Assembly: GCA_902491375.1 (NCBI GenBank)
Contig: CABUHE010000032.1
Location: 1-23,340, forward strand
Source: an uncultured Prevotella sp.
GTDB lineage: Bacteria > Bacteroidota > Bacteroidia > Bacteroidales > Bacteroidaceae
Direction of reading: 5' to 3'
DNA length: 23,340 nt
Shown here in pieces: positions 14,581 to 23,340 of this stretch. Numbering within the stretch: position 1 is the stretch's first letter; every line of letters begins with the position of its first letter. The position numbers and the translations under genes are program-made. A model generated the notes under the pieces. It ran no database searches and was not told the origin of the DNA. It saw only the letters and a list, made by a program, of their open reading frames with translations.

Positions 14581-14618
14581 GGTTAAGATTCTCCCAGTCG
14601 GAGAGTCTTAACCTTTTT
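14581..14618 (+). terminator. Strong terminator/attenuator between rplL and rpoB
   Basis: The arm at 14581-14594 pairs with 14600-14613 over 14 bp with one T-G pair and a 5-nt loop, followed by TTTTT. No clear promoter lies between it and rpoB. Partial read-through is therefore likely, as at the known rplL-rpoB attenuator in E. coli. Confidence 0.75.
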
Positions 14619-14655
14619 GTGTGTTTATGATGCAGTCATCCACCGCTGCATTTCT

Positions 14656-14686
14656 TCCGACATAATATTGTATGTTCATTGTCGGA
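14656..14686 (+). promoter_or_regulatory. Alternative stem-loops in the rpoB leader
   Basis: TCCGACA at 14656-14662 can pair with TGTCGGA at 14680-14686. A competing hairpin joins ACATA with TATGT at about 14660-14675. The two share bases, so they exclude each other at least in part. Any regulatory role is inferred. Confidence 0.3.
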
Positions 14687-14734
14687 TGGTCGTTTTTGAA
14701 AAGGTGGCATTTATAACGGTAACAAATATCTGTA

Positions 14735-17700
14735 ATGGCTTCAAAAATTGTTGATAACAGAGTAAATTTTGCCAGCGTGAAGAATCCGATGCCGTATCCG
14801 GATTTTCTCGATGTGCAATTAAAGTCTTTCAGAGACTTCTTACAGTTGGACACTCCGCCAGAAGAACGCAAGAATGACGGTCTTTATAAGGTTTTCGCTG
14901 AGAATTTCCCTATTACCGATACTAGAAACAATTTCGTTCTTGAGTTCTTGGATTACTATATTGACCCGCCCCGTTACACTATTGACGAGTGTCTCGAGCG
15001 TGGTTTGACATACAGCGTACCCCTCAAGGCGAAGATGAAACTGTATTGCACAGACCCGGATCATGAGGACTTCGGAACATTCATTCAGGATGTTTTCCTT
15101 GGTACAATCCCCTATATGACTGACAACGGTACGTTTATTATTAACGGTGCTGAGCGAGTTGTCGTATCACAGTTGCACAGATCACCGGGCGTATTCTTTG
15201 GTCAGGGTGTTCATGCAAACGGTACTGTGCTATATTCAGCACGTATAATTCCGTTTAAAGGTTCTTGGATTGAGTTTGCTACTGACATCAACAACGTGAT
15301 GTATGCTTACATTGACCGTAAGAAGAAGTTGCCGGTAACAACTCTGCTCCGAGCAATTGGATTCGAGACAGATAAAGACATTCTCCAGATATTCGACCTT
15401 GCTGAAGAAGTAAAGGTTAACAAGAAGAACATGAAAGATGTTCTTGGTCGTAAGTTGGCTGCGAGAGTGCTGAAAAGCTGGAACGAAGACTTTGTTGATG
15501 AGGACACAGGTGAGGTTGTATCTATCGAGCGTAATGAAGTCATCATGGAGCGTGAGACTGAAATTACAGAGGACAACATCGACGATATTATCGACAGCGG
15601 TGCTTCAACCATTCTCTTGCACAAAGATGCAGATTCTGCAAGCAAATACTCTATTATTTTCAACACGTTGCAGAAAGACCCAAGTAACTCTGAGAAAGAA
15701 GCCGTTCTTTATATCTACCGCCAGCTGCGTAATGCAGACCCTGCTGATGACGCAAGTGCACGCGAGGTTATCCAGAACTTGTTCTTCTCAGACAAGCGTT
15801 ACGACTTGGGTACAGTAGGACGTTACCGTATCAATAAGAAACTTGGTTTGGATACAGACATGGATGTCCGTATTCTTACTAAGGAAGACATTATAGAAAT
15901 TATCAAGTATCTCATCCAGTTGGTTAACTCAAATGCCACTGTTGATGATATCGACCATTTGAGCAACCGCCGCGTCCGTACAGTTGGAGAGCAGCTGAGC
16001 AATCAGTTCTCTATCGGTCTTGCCCGTATGAGCCGTACGATCCGCGAGCGTATGAACGTACGCGATAATGAGGTGTTCACACCTACTGACCTGATTAACG
16101 CTAAGACAATATCAAGCGTAATCAACTCGTTCTTCGGTACAAACCCGTTGTCGCAGTTCATGGATCAGACCAACCCGCTTGCCGAGGTTACTCACAAGCG
16201 TCGTCTGTCAGCCCTTGGTCCTGGCGGTTTGTCTCGTGAACGTGCAGGTTTCGAGGTGCGCGACGTTCACTATACACACTATGGCCGTCTGTGTCCTATT
16301 GAAAGCCCTGAAGGTCCTAACATCGGACTTATTTCATCTCTCTGTGTTTACGCAAAGATTAATGACCTGGGCTTCATTGAGACTCCATATCGTAAGGTTA
16401 AGGACGGTGTTGTGGATCTTGATAACGATCACATTGTATATCTCACAGCAGAAGAGGAAGAAGACCATATCATCGGACAGGGAAATGCACCTCTGAATGA
16501 TGACGGTACATTCATCCGCGATGTTGTTAAATGCCGTCAGGATGCAGACTTCCCGGTAGTTCCACCGTCAGAGGTTGACCTTATGGACGTTTCTCCGCAG
16601 CAGATTGCATCAATTGCTGCAGGTCTGATTCCGTTCTTGGAGCACGACGATGCTCACCGTGCATTGATGGGTAGCAACATGATGCGCCAGGCAGTGCCAT
16701 TGCTTCACAATGAGGCTCCTATCGTAGGAACAGGTATTGAGCGTCAGGTCTGCGTTGACTCTCGTACAATGATTACGGCCGAGGGCGACGGTGTGATAGA
16801 ATATGTTGATGCTACAACAATACGAATACTTTATGACAGAACGGAGGAAGAGGAGTTCGTAAGCTTTGAGCCTGCACTCAAGGAGTACAGAATACCTAAG
16901 TTCCGCCGTACTAACCAGAATATGACAATCGACCTCCGTCCTATTTGTGATAAAGGACAGAGAGTCAAGAAGGGCGATATCCTTACAGAAGGATACGCTA
17001 CTGAAAACGGAGAACTCGCATTGGGACGCAACCTGCTGGTGGCTTACATTCCTTGGAAGGGTTACAACTACGAGGATGCCATAGTGCTTAACGAGCGCGT
17101 TGTCCGTGAAGATATCCTTACTTCAGTCCATGTCGATGAGTATTCACTCGACGTTCGTGAGACTAAGCGAGGTATGGAAGAGTTTACAAGCGATATTCCT
17201 AATGTAAGCGAAGAGGCAACAAAAGACCTTGACGATAACGGTATAATCCGTGTCGGCGCACGTGTTGAGCCGGGCGATATCCTTATCGGTAAGATTTCAC
17301 CTAAGGGTGAGAGTGATCCTTCACCTGAGGAGAAGCTGCTTCGTGCAATCTTCGGAGACAAGGCCGGTGACGTCAAGGATTCTTCATTGAAGGCTAATCC
17401 GTCTTTGACAGGTGTCGTTATTGACAAGAAATTGTTCTCACGCGCAGTCAAGACACGTGCGTCAAAGCAGCAGGATAAAGTTATCCTTGCTAAGATTGAC
17501 GAGGAATACGCTGCTAAGATTGATGATCTTAAAGACATCCTTGTTGATAAGCTCCTTACACTTACAGAGGATAAGACCTCTATGGGTATAAAGGACTACA
17601 CAGGTGCAGAGATTATAACTAAGGGCAGTAAATTCACAGTTGCACAGCTTAAGAATCTTGAGTATGACGGAATCCAGTCTAATAACTGGACAGACGATGA

Positions 17701-18547
17701 TCATACCAACATGCTGATTCAGAAGCTTATCATGAACTTCATCAAGAAGTATAAGCTCCTCGATGCAGAATTGAAGCGTCGTAAGTTCGCTATCACAATC
17801 GGTGACGAGCTGCCTTCTGGTATTCTGCAGATGGCTAAAGTCTATGTTGCCAAGAAACGTAAGATCAGTGTAGGTGACAAACTTGCAGGACGCCACGGAA
17901 ACAAGGGTATCGTTTCAAAGATTGTACGTCAGGAAGATATGCCGTTCTTGGAAGACGGACGTCCAGTCGATCTTGTACTTAACCCGTTGGGTGTGCCTTC
18001 ACGTATGAACCTTGGTCAGATATTCGAGGCAATTCTTGGTGCTGCCGGAAAACGTCTTGGCGTTAAGTTCGCAACACCTATCTTCGACGGTGCTAAGCTT
18101 GATGACCTTCAGGAGTGGACTGATAAGGCTGGTCTACCACGTCTTTGCTCAACTCGTCTTTACGACGGTGAGACAGGTGAACCGTTCGACCAGCTCGCCA
18201 CAGTCGGTATAACCTACTTCCTCAAACTCGGTCACATGGTTGAGGACAAGATGCACGCACGTAGCATCGGTCCGTACTCACTCATCACTCAGCAGCCACT
18301 TGGTGGTAAAGCTCAGTTCGGTGGCCAGCGTTTCGGAGAAATGGAGGTTTGGGCTTTGGAGGCATTCGGTGCAAGCCATGTGCTTCAAGAGATATTAACA
18401 ATCAAGTCAGACGACGTAGTAGGCCGTTCAAAGGCTTACGAGGCAATTGTCAAGGGCGAGCCGATGCCTACACCGGGTATTCCTGAGTCGCTCAATGTAT
18501 TGCTGCATGAATTGCGTGGTCTTGGATTGAGCATCACTCTTGACTAA
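14735..18547 (+). CDS. rpoB: RNA polymerase beta subunit
   Basis: The protein is 1270 aa, usual for Bacteroidota. The N-terminus MASKIVDNRVNFASVKNPMPYPDFLDVQLKSF is typical of the group. The rifampicin pocket LSQFMDQTNPLAEVTHKRRLSALGPGG carries the sensitive-type residues Asp477, His487 and Ser492, equivalent to E. coli D516, H526 and S531. Downstream catalytic-core segments are intact (KGYNYEDAIVLNERVV, GDKLAGRHGNKGIVS, GGKAQFGGQRFGEMEVWALEAFGA). The end, ELRGLGLSITLD, is complete. The beta subunit forms half of the active-site cleft of RNA polymerase. It follows the attenuator by about 116 bp and is 39 bp ahead of rpoC. Confidence 0.98.
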   Translation: MASKIVDNRVNFASVKNPMPYPDFLDVQLKSFRDFLQLDTPPEERKNDGLYKVFAENFPITDTRNNFVLEFLDYYIDPPRYTIDECLERGLTYSVPLKAKMKLYCTDPDHEDFGTFIQDVFLGTIPYMTDNGTFIINGAERVVVSQLHRSPGVFFGQGVHANGTVLYSARIIPFKGSWIEFATDINNVMYAYIDRKKKLPVTTLLRAIGFETDKDILQIFDLAEEVKVNKKNMKDVLGRKLAARVLKSWNEDFVDEDTGEVVSIERNEVIMERETEITEDNIDDIIDSGASTILLHKDADSASKYSIIFNTLQKDPSNSEKEAVLYIYRQLRNADPADDASAREVIQNLFFSDKRYDLGTVGRYRINKKLGLDTDMDVRILTKEDIIEIIKYLIQLVNSNATVDDIDHLSNRRVRTVGEQLSNQFSIGLARMSRTIRERMNVRDNEVFTPTDLINAKTISSVINSFFGTNPLSQFMDQTNPLAEVTHKRRLSALGPGGLSRERAGFEVRDVHYTHYGRLCPIESPEGPNIGLISSLCVYAKINDLGFIETPYRKVKDGVVDLDNDHIVYLTAEEEEDHIIGQGNAPLNDDGTFIRDVVKCRQDADFPVVPPSEVDLMDVSPQQIASIAAGLIPFLEHDDAHRALMGSNMMRQAVPLLHNEAPIVGTGIERQVCVDSRTMITAEGDGVIEYVDATTIRILYDRTEEEEFVSFEPALKEYRIPKFRRTNQNMTIDLRPICDKGQRVKKGDILTEGYATENGELALGRNLLVAYIPWKGYNYEDAIVLNERVVREDILTSVHVDEYSLDVRETKRGMEEFTSDIPNVSEEATKDLDDNGIIRVGARVEPGDILIGKISPKGESDPSPEEKLLRAIFGDKAGDVKDSSLKANPSLTGVVIDKKLFSRAVKTRASKQQDKVILAKIDEEYAAKIDDLKDILVDKLLTLTEDKTSMGIKDYTGAEIITKGSKFTVAQLKNLEYDGIQSNNWTDDDHTNMLIQKLIMNFIKKYKLLDAELKRRKFAITIGDELPSGILQMAKVYVAKKRKISVGDKLAGRHGNKGIVSKIVRQEDMPFLEDGRPVDLVLNPLGVPSRMNLGQIFEAILGAAGKRLGVKFATPIFDGAKLDDLQEWTDKAGLPRLCSTRLYDGETGEPFDQLATVGITYFLKLGHMVEDKMHARSIGPYSLITQQPLGGKAQFGGQRFGEMEVWALEAFGASHVLQEILTIKSDDVVGRSKAYEAIVKGEPMPTPGIPESLNVLLHELRGLGLSITLD

Positions 18548-18586
18548 AAACTGAAACTCTTTACATAACAAATACAACTTAGATAT

Positions 18587-21500
18587 ATGGCTTTCAAGAA
18601 AGATTCAAAGATAAAGAGTAATTTTACGAAGATTACCATCAGCCTTGCGTCGCCTGAGGAAATCCTCGAAAGTTCTTATGGCGAGGTTACCAAGCCTGAG
18701 ACTATAAACTACCGTACTTATAAGCCTGAGCGCGACGGACTTTTCTGTGAGCGTATCTTCGGTCCGACAAAGGACTATGAGTGCGCCTGCGGTAAGTATA
18801 AGCGTATTAGATATAAAGGTATCGTCTGCGACCGTTGTGGTGTAGAGGTTACTGAAAAGAAGGTGCGCCGTGAGCGTACCGGACATATTGAGCTGGTAGT
18901 ACCGGTTGCACATATCTGGTACTTCCGTTCACTTCCAAACAAGATAGGTTATCTGCTCGGAATACCGACCAAGAAGCTTGACTCGGTAATCTATTATGAG
19001 AAGTATATCGTCATTCAGCCTGGTGTGATGGAAGGCAAGACAGATTCAGAAGGTGTTGAGGTTAACGGCTCACACAAAATGGATCTGCTGACAGAGGACG
19101 AGTATATCGACATAATGGACAATCTTCCTGACGGTAATGAATATCTCGACGACAGCGATCCTAACAAGTTTATTGCAAAGATGGGTGCCGAGGCTATTTA
19201 TGACCTGCTTGTCAATATCGACCTCGACTCCTTGTCATATGAGTTGCGCGACCGTGCCAACAGCGACTCTTCACAGCAGCGTAAGACTGAAGCTCTGAAG
19301 CGTCTACAGGTTGTAGAGGCATTCCGTGCAAGCCGTAACATCAACAAGCCAGAGTGGATGATAATGAAGATTATCCCTGTAACTCCTCCAGAGTTGCGTC
19401 CGCTTGTTCCGCTTGATGGTGGCCGCTTTGCTACATCAGACCTTAATGACCTATACCGTCGTGTCATCATACGTAACAACCGTCTGAAACGACTGATGGA
19501 AATCAAGGCTCCTGAAGTCATTCTGCGTAACGAGAAACGTATGTTGCAGGAGGCTGTCGACAGCCTGTTCGACAATTCACGTAAGAGCAGCGCAGTCAAG
19601 AGCGAGTCAAACCGTCCGTTGAAGTCTCTGTCAGACTCATTGAAAGGTAAGCAGGGACGTTTCCGTCAGAATCTTCTCGGTAAGCGTGTCGACTATTCAG
19701 CACGTTCAGTAATCGTTGTAGGTCCTGAGTTGAAGATGGGCGAGTGCGGTCTGCCTAAGCTGATGGCAGCCGAGCTTTACAAGCCGTTCATTATCCGTAA
19801 GCTGATTGAGCGTGGTATTGTCAAGACCGTAAAGAGCGCCAAGAAGATTGTTGACCGCCGTGAGCCGGTTATCTGGGACATCCTTGAGAATGTAATGAAG
19901 GGTCACCCTGTACTCCTTAACCGTGCGCCGACACTTCACCGTCTTGGTATTCAGGCATTTCAGCCGAAACTTATCGAGGGTAAGGCTATCCAGTTGCACC
20001 CTTTGGCATGTACAGCGTTCAACGCCGACTTCGACGGTGACCAGATGGCCGTTCACCTCCCATTGAGTAACGAGGCTGTGCTTGAAGCTCAGATTCTAAT
20101 GCTTCAGAGCCACAACATTCTTAACCCTGCTAACGGTGCGCCTATCACCGTGCCGTCACAGGATATGGTGCTCGGACTTTACTATATCACAAAGATACGT
20201 CCGGGAGCAAAGGGCGAAGGCCTTACTTTCTATGGTCCTGAAGAGGCAATCATCGCTCATAATGAAGGTAAATGCGACCTTCACGCACAGGTTAAGGTTG
20301 TTGTAAAAGATATAGACGAGAGCGGTAATTACTATAACCACATGGTTGAGACTTCTGTGGGACGCGTCATCGTTAATGGCATTATTCCTGATGAGGTCGG
20401 ATATGTGAACAAGATTATTTCAAAGAAGAGTTTGCGCGACATCATCGCCGACGTTATTAAGGCTGTAGGTTTTGCACGTGCATGTGAGTTCCTTGACGGT
20501 ATTAAGAATCTCGGTTATCGTATGTCTTACCTTGCAGGTCTGTCTTTTAACCTTGATGACATCATCATCCCGAAGGAAAAGGTAGATCTTGTTGCTAAAG
20601 GTAATGAGGAGGTCCGTCAGATTACTGACAACTACAACATGGGATTCATTACTGATAACGAGCGTTACAACCAGGTAATCGATGCGTGGACACACGTAAA
20701 CAATGAGCTTGGTGATGTCCTGATGAAGGAGATGACTGAAGCAGACCAGGGATTCAACGCCGTTTACATGATGCTTGACTCTGGAGCCCGTGGTTCTAAG
20801 GACCAGATCCGTCAGCTTGCAGGTATGCGTGGTCTTATGGCCAAGCCACAGAAAGCAGGTGCAGAGGGTGCGCAGATTATTGAGAACCCGATTCTTTCAA
20901 ACTTCAAGGAAGGAATGAGCGTGCTTGAGTACTTTATCTCTACCCACGGTGCACGTAAGGGTCTTGCTGATACCGCGATGAAGACTGCCGATGCAGGTTA
21001 TCTTACTCGTCGTCTTGTTGACGTTTCTCACGATGTGATTATTACAGAGGAAGACTGCGGTACTCTGCGTGGTCTTGTATGTACAGCGTTGAAGAACGGC
21101 GATGAGGTTATTTCTTCACTCTATGAGCGTATCCTCGGACGTGTTTCTGTTCATGACATTATACATCCTACAACCGGTGAACTGATTGTTGCCGCTGGCG
21201 AAGAAATCACAGAGCCGATTGCCAAGATAATAGAAGAAAGCCCGATTGAGAGCGTTGAGATCCGTTCAGTGCTCACTTGTGAGAGCAAGAAGGGTGTCTG
21301 CATGAAGTGTTACGGCCGCAACCTTGCTACAAGCCGCATGGTTCAGAAGGGCGAGGCTGTCGGTGTGATTGCCGCACAGGCTATCGGTGAGCCGGGTACT
21401 CAGCTGACTCTCCGTACGTTCCACGCCGGTGGTGTCGCTGCCAACGCAGCAGCCAACGCTTCTATCGTTGCCAAGAACGACAGCCGTATTGAGTTTGACG

Positions 21501-22921
21501 AGCTTCGTACAGTTCCGTTTGTTGAGGAAGGCGAGAATGGTCCGGTACAGTGTGAGATGGTTGTAAGCCGTCTGGCTGAAATCCGTTTCGTTGATCCGAA
21601 TACCAACATCGTACTTTCTACTCTTAACGTACCTTATGGTAGCTCACTTTACTTCAAGGGCGGCTCGCTCGTTAAGAAGGGTGACATAATCGCACGTTGG
21701 GACCCGTTCAACGCCGTTATCGTAACAGAATACGCTGGTACTCTGAAGTTCCGCGACGTTATCGACGGTGTAACATTCCACTCTGAGACCGATGATACAA
21801 CAGGTCTTACCGAGAAGATTATCACCGAGTCGAAAGACAAGAGCAAAGTTCCGACCTGTGATATTATCGACGAGAATGGCGAAGTTGTCGGAACATATAA
21901 CTTCCCAGTGGGTGGTCACGTAGTAGTTGAGGACGGACAGACCGTCAAGACAGGTACAACTCTTGTTAAGATTCCTCGTACAGTCGGTAAGGCTGGTGAC
22001 ATCACCGGAGGTCTTCCTCGAGTTACTGAGCTGTTTGAGGCCCGCAACCCGTCTAACCCTGCTGTTGTCAGTGAAATCGACGGTGAGGTAACAATGGGTA
22101 AGGTTAAGCGTGGTAACCGTGAGATTATCGTAACATCTAAGACTGGCGAGCAGCGTAAGTATCTCGTATCTCTGTCAAAGCAGATTCTTGTTCAGGAGCA
22201 CGATGCTGTGCGTGCAGGAACTCCGCTGTCTGACGGTGTTATCACTCCTAACGACATTCTGGCCATCAAGGGTCCGACTGCAGTTCAGGAGTATATCGTC
22301 AACGAGGTACAGGACGTTTACCGTCTGCAGGGTGTGAAGATTAACGACAAGCACTTCGAGATTATCGTCCGCCAGATGATGCGTAAGGTACAGATCAATG
22401 ATCCGGGTGATACAACATTCCTCGAGCAGGAGATTGTTGATAAGCTCGACTTCGCAGAGGAGAACGACCGCATCTGGGGTAAGAAGGTCGTTGTCGATGC
22501 CGGTGACAGTGAGACACTGAAACCAGGACAGATAATATCTGCACGTAAGCTCCGCGATGAGAACTCTACTCTGAAACGCCGTGACTTGAAGACAGTACAG
22601 GTTCGTGATGCCGTTCCGGCAACATCTACCCAGATTCTTCAGGGTATTACACGTGCCGCACTCCAGACTAAGAGCTTCATGTCAGCAGCATCATTCCAGG
22701 AGACAACCAAGGTGCTCAACGAGGCTGCTATACGTGGTAAGGTTGACTATCTTGAGGGAATGAAGGAGAACGTTATCTGCGGTCACCTTATCCCTGCAGG
22801 TACAGGTCTTCGTGAGTTTGATAAGATTATCGTAGGCTCAAAGGAAGATTACGACCGTATGCAGGCCAACCGCAAGAATGTGATTGACTATAGCGAGAAA
22901 GAGAAAGTTGAGGCTGAATAA
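18587..22921 (+). CDS. rpoC: RNA polymerase beta' subunit
   Basis: The protein is 1444 aa, normal for Bacteroidota. Zinc site 1 is Cys66, Cys68, Cys81 and Cys84 (CACGKYK, CDRCGVEV). The clamp and rudder region includes GKQGRFRQNLLGKRVDYSAR. The catalytic Mg-binding motif NADFDGD is at residues 479-485. The bridge helix and trigger loop regions are complete (SGARGSKDQIRQLAGMRGLM, TLRTFHAGG). Zinc site 2 uses Cys824, Cys898, Cys905 and Cys908. The C-terminal segment with SAASFQETTKVLNEAAIRGK leads to the omega-binding end. It is co-transcribed with rpoB and terminated by a strong hairpin 21 bp after its stop. Confidence 0.98.
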   Translation: MAFKKDSKIKSNFTKITISLASPEEILESSYGEVTKPETINYRTYKPERDGLFCERIFGPTKDYECACGKYKRIRYKGIVCDRCGVEVTEKKVRRERTGHIELVVPVAHIWYFRSLPNKIGYLLGIPTKKLDSVIYYEKYIVIQPGVMEGKTDSEGVEVNGSHKMDLLTEDEYIDIMDNLPDGNEYLDDSDPNKFIAKMGAEAIYDLLVNIDLDSLSYELRDRANSDSSQQRKTEALKRLQVVEAFRASRNINKPEWMIMKIIPVTPPELRPLVPLDGGRFATSDLNDLYRRVIIRNNRLKRLMEIKAPEVILRNEKRMLQEAVDSLFDNSRKSSAVKSESNRPLKSLSDSLKGKQGRFRQNLLGKRVDYSARSVIVVGPELKMGECGLPKLMAAELYKPFIIRKLIERGIVKTVKSAKKIVDRREPVIWDILENVMKGHPVLLNRAPTLHRLGIQAFQPKLIEGKAIQLHPLACTAFNADFDGDQMAVHLPLSNEAVLEAQILMLQSHNILNPANGAPITVPSQDMVLGLYYITKIRPGAKGEGLTFYGPEEAIIAHNEGKCDLHAQVKVVVKDIDESGNYYNHMVETSVGRVIVNGIIPDEVGYVNKIISKKSLRDIIADVIKAVGFARACEFLDGIKNLGYRMSYLAGLSFNLDDIIIPKEKVDLVAKGNEEVRQITDNYNMGFITDNERYNQVIDAWTHVNNELGDVLMKEMTEADQGFNAVYMMLDSGARGSKDQIRQLAGMRGLMAKPQKAGAEGAQIIENPILSNFKEGMSVLEYFISTHGARKGLADTAMKTADAGYLTRRLVDVSHDVIITEEDCGTLRGLVCTALKNGDEVISSLYERILGRVSVHDIIHPTTGELIVAAGEEITEPIAKIIEESPIESVEIRSVLTCESKKGVCMKCYGRNLATSRMVQKGEAVGVIAAQAIGEPGTQLTLRTFHAGGVAANAAANASIVAKNDSRIEFDELRTVPFVEEGENGPVQCEMVVSRLAEIRFVDPNTNIVLSTLNVPYGSSLYFKGGSLVKKGDIIARWDPFNAVIVTEYAGTLKFRDVIDGVTFHSETDDTTGLTEKIITESKDKSKVPTCDIIDENGEVVGTYNFPVGGHVVVEDGQTVKTGTTLVKIPRTVGKAGDITGGLPRVTELFEARNPSNPAVVSEIDGEVTMGKVKRGNREIIVTSKTGEQRKYLVSLSKQILVQEHDAVRAGTPLSDGVITPNDILAIKGPTAVQEYIVNEVQDVYRLQGVKINDKHFEIIVRQMMRKVQINDPGDTTFLEQEIVDKLDFAEENDRIWGKKVVVDAGDSETLKPGQIISARKLRDENSTLKRRDLKTVQVRDAVPATSTQILQGITRAALQTKSFMSAASFQETTKVLNEAAIRGKVDYLEGMKENVICGHLIPAGTGLREFDKIIVGSKEDYDRMQANRKNVIDYSEKEKVEAE

Positions 22922-22941
22922 AGGCTGATACGATAATATAG

Positions 22942-22978
22942 AAATAGGGTGTGTCCTACACAGGACACACCCTATTTT
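22942..22978 (+). terminator. Strong terminator after rpoC
   Basis: The arms 22942-22957 and 22962-22977 pair perfectly over 16 bp around the loop ACAC. Because the stem begins AAATAGGG and ends CCCTATTT plus T, it has A and T tracts on both sides and could work in both directions. It ends the rpoBC transcript. Confidence 0.85.
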
Positions 22979-23340
22979 CATGTTAATACTTGCACAGAAC
23001 GAATTTAATCTTGTTATTGATATTTTTTATTATTTTGTGGTGTTGGTTGAGATTATTTTCAGTTTGTTTCAAATTAATCTTATTAAATGATTAAGTCTGT
23101 CATAGTTGTTATTGTTCCATAATATGCCATTTAGGCCTTCATCTGTAATTTTGTATTTGTCATCGTGTGCAGGTATTGTATAGGATCTGCGGCTGTCTTT
23201 GCTGCCGCACAGATTATTTGTCCTTTGCTATGTTGTTGTCAGGACTGTGTGCTCTTGATTTTATTTGTAGTTTTCTCATATAATATAACGTGAGTTCGAT
23301 GAATTCAAAACAAAGCGAGCTGTGTGTCAAGAGTTCTCGT
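22979..23340. other. Right-hand region without an intact gene, possible minus-strand remnant
   Basis: The minus strand has an open frame at 23069-23227 without a start codon that reads like protein (for example YTIPAHDDKYKITDEGLNGI, then WNNNNYDRLNHLIRLI). A short ORF just upstream in another frame begins ATG at 23279 and ends at 23214. Together they could be one gene broken by a frameshift. A hairpin with TGCGGC/GCCGCA arms lies at about 23187-23208 within it. No promoter or family is recognised. Confidence 0.3.

Noticed and set aside
14735..18547. Rifampicin resistance substitution in RpoB
   Set aside because: Asp477, His487 and Ser492 are all sensitive-type residues.

Overview
The window comes from a Bacteroidota genome, order Bacteroidales. 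Protein character (RpoB, RpoC, EF-Tu, XerC) suggests a Prevotellaceae-like gut or oral lineage, but the genus cannot be fixed from the sequence alone. Two independent signs support the phylum. First, seven start sites or operons are preceded by the Bacteroidota-type -7 element TAnnTTTG or a one-base variant, six of them with a TTTG element 19-20 bp upstream. Second, starts are A/T-rich and mostly lack Shine-Dalgarno sequences.

Left part (1-6900) is accessory. It holds a damaged, 5'-truncated TPR-transmembrane-HTH regulator, then a secreted protein with a CPRC thioredoxin-like motif. The promoter of that protein sits behind two pairs of TGTAAGYT direct repeats spaced 11 bp. After about 500 bp without a convincing gene come two tandem 524-aa TPR-transmembrane lipoprotein-type regulators. 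They are mosaic copies: similar N-terminus, diverged TPR centre, and a 470-bp stretch that is identical base for base.

Middle part (6900-9800) holds rpsU (bS21), a structured 420-bp intergenic region, mscL on the minus strand, a XerC/XerD-type tyrosine recombinase, and a short hibernation promoting factor with an unusually strong Shine-Dalgarno sequence.

Right part (9800-22980) is the core transcription-translation cluster. It runs tRNA-Thr(TGT), tRNA-Tyr(GTA), tRNA-Gly(TCC), tRNA-Thr(GGT), tuf, tRNA-Trp(CCA), secE, nusG, rplK, rplA, rplJ, rplL, rpoB, rpoC, all on the plus strand. The thr-tyr-gly-thr-tuf order is the same as thrU-tyrU-glyT-thrT-tufB of E. coli. Punctuation is visible as a terminator-like hairpin after tuf, a strong terminator between rplL and rpoB that probably acts as an attenuator, and a very strong terminator after rpoC. 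The last 360 bp hold no intact gene, only a possible gene remnant on the minus strand.

No CRISPR array, insertion sequence or rRNA gene is visible. The best candidates for something undescribed are the repeat-controlled secreted CPRC protein beside its broken regulator, and the tandem mosaic membrane regulators.
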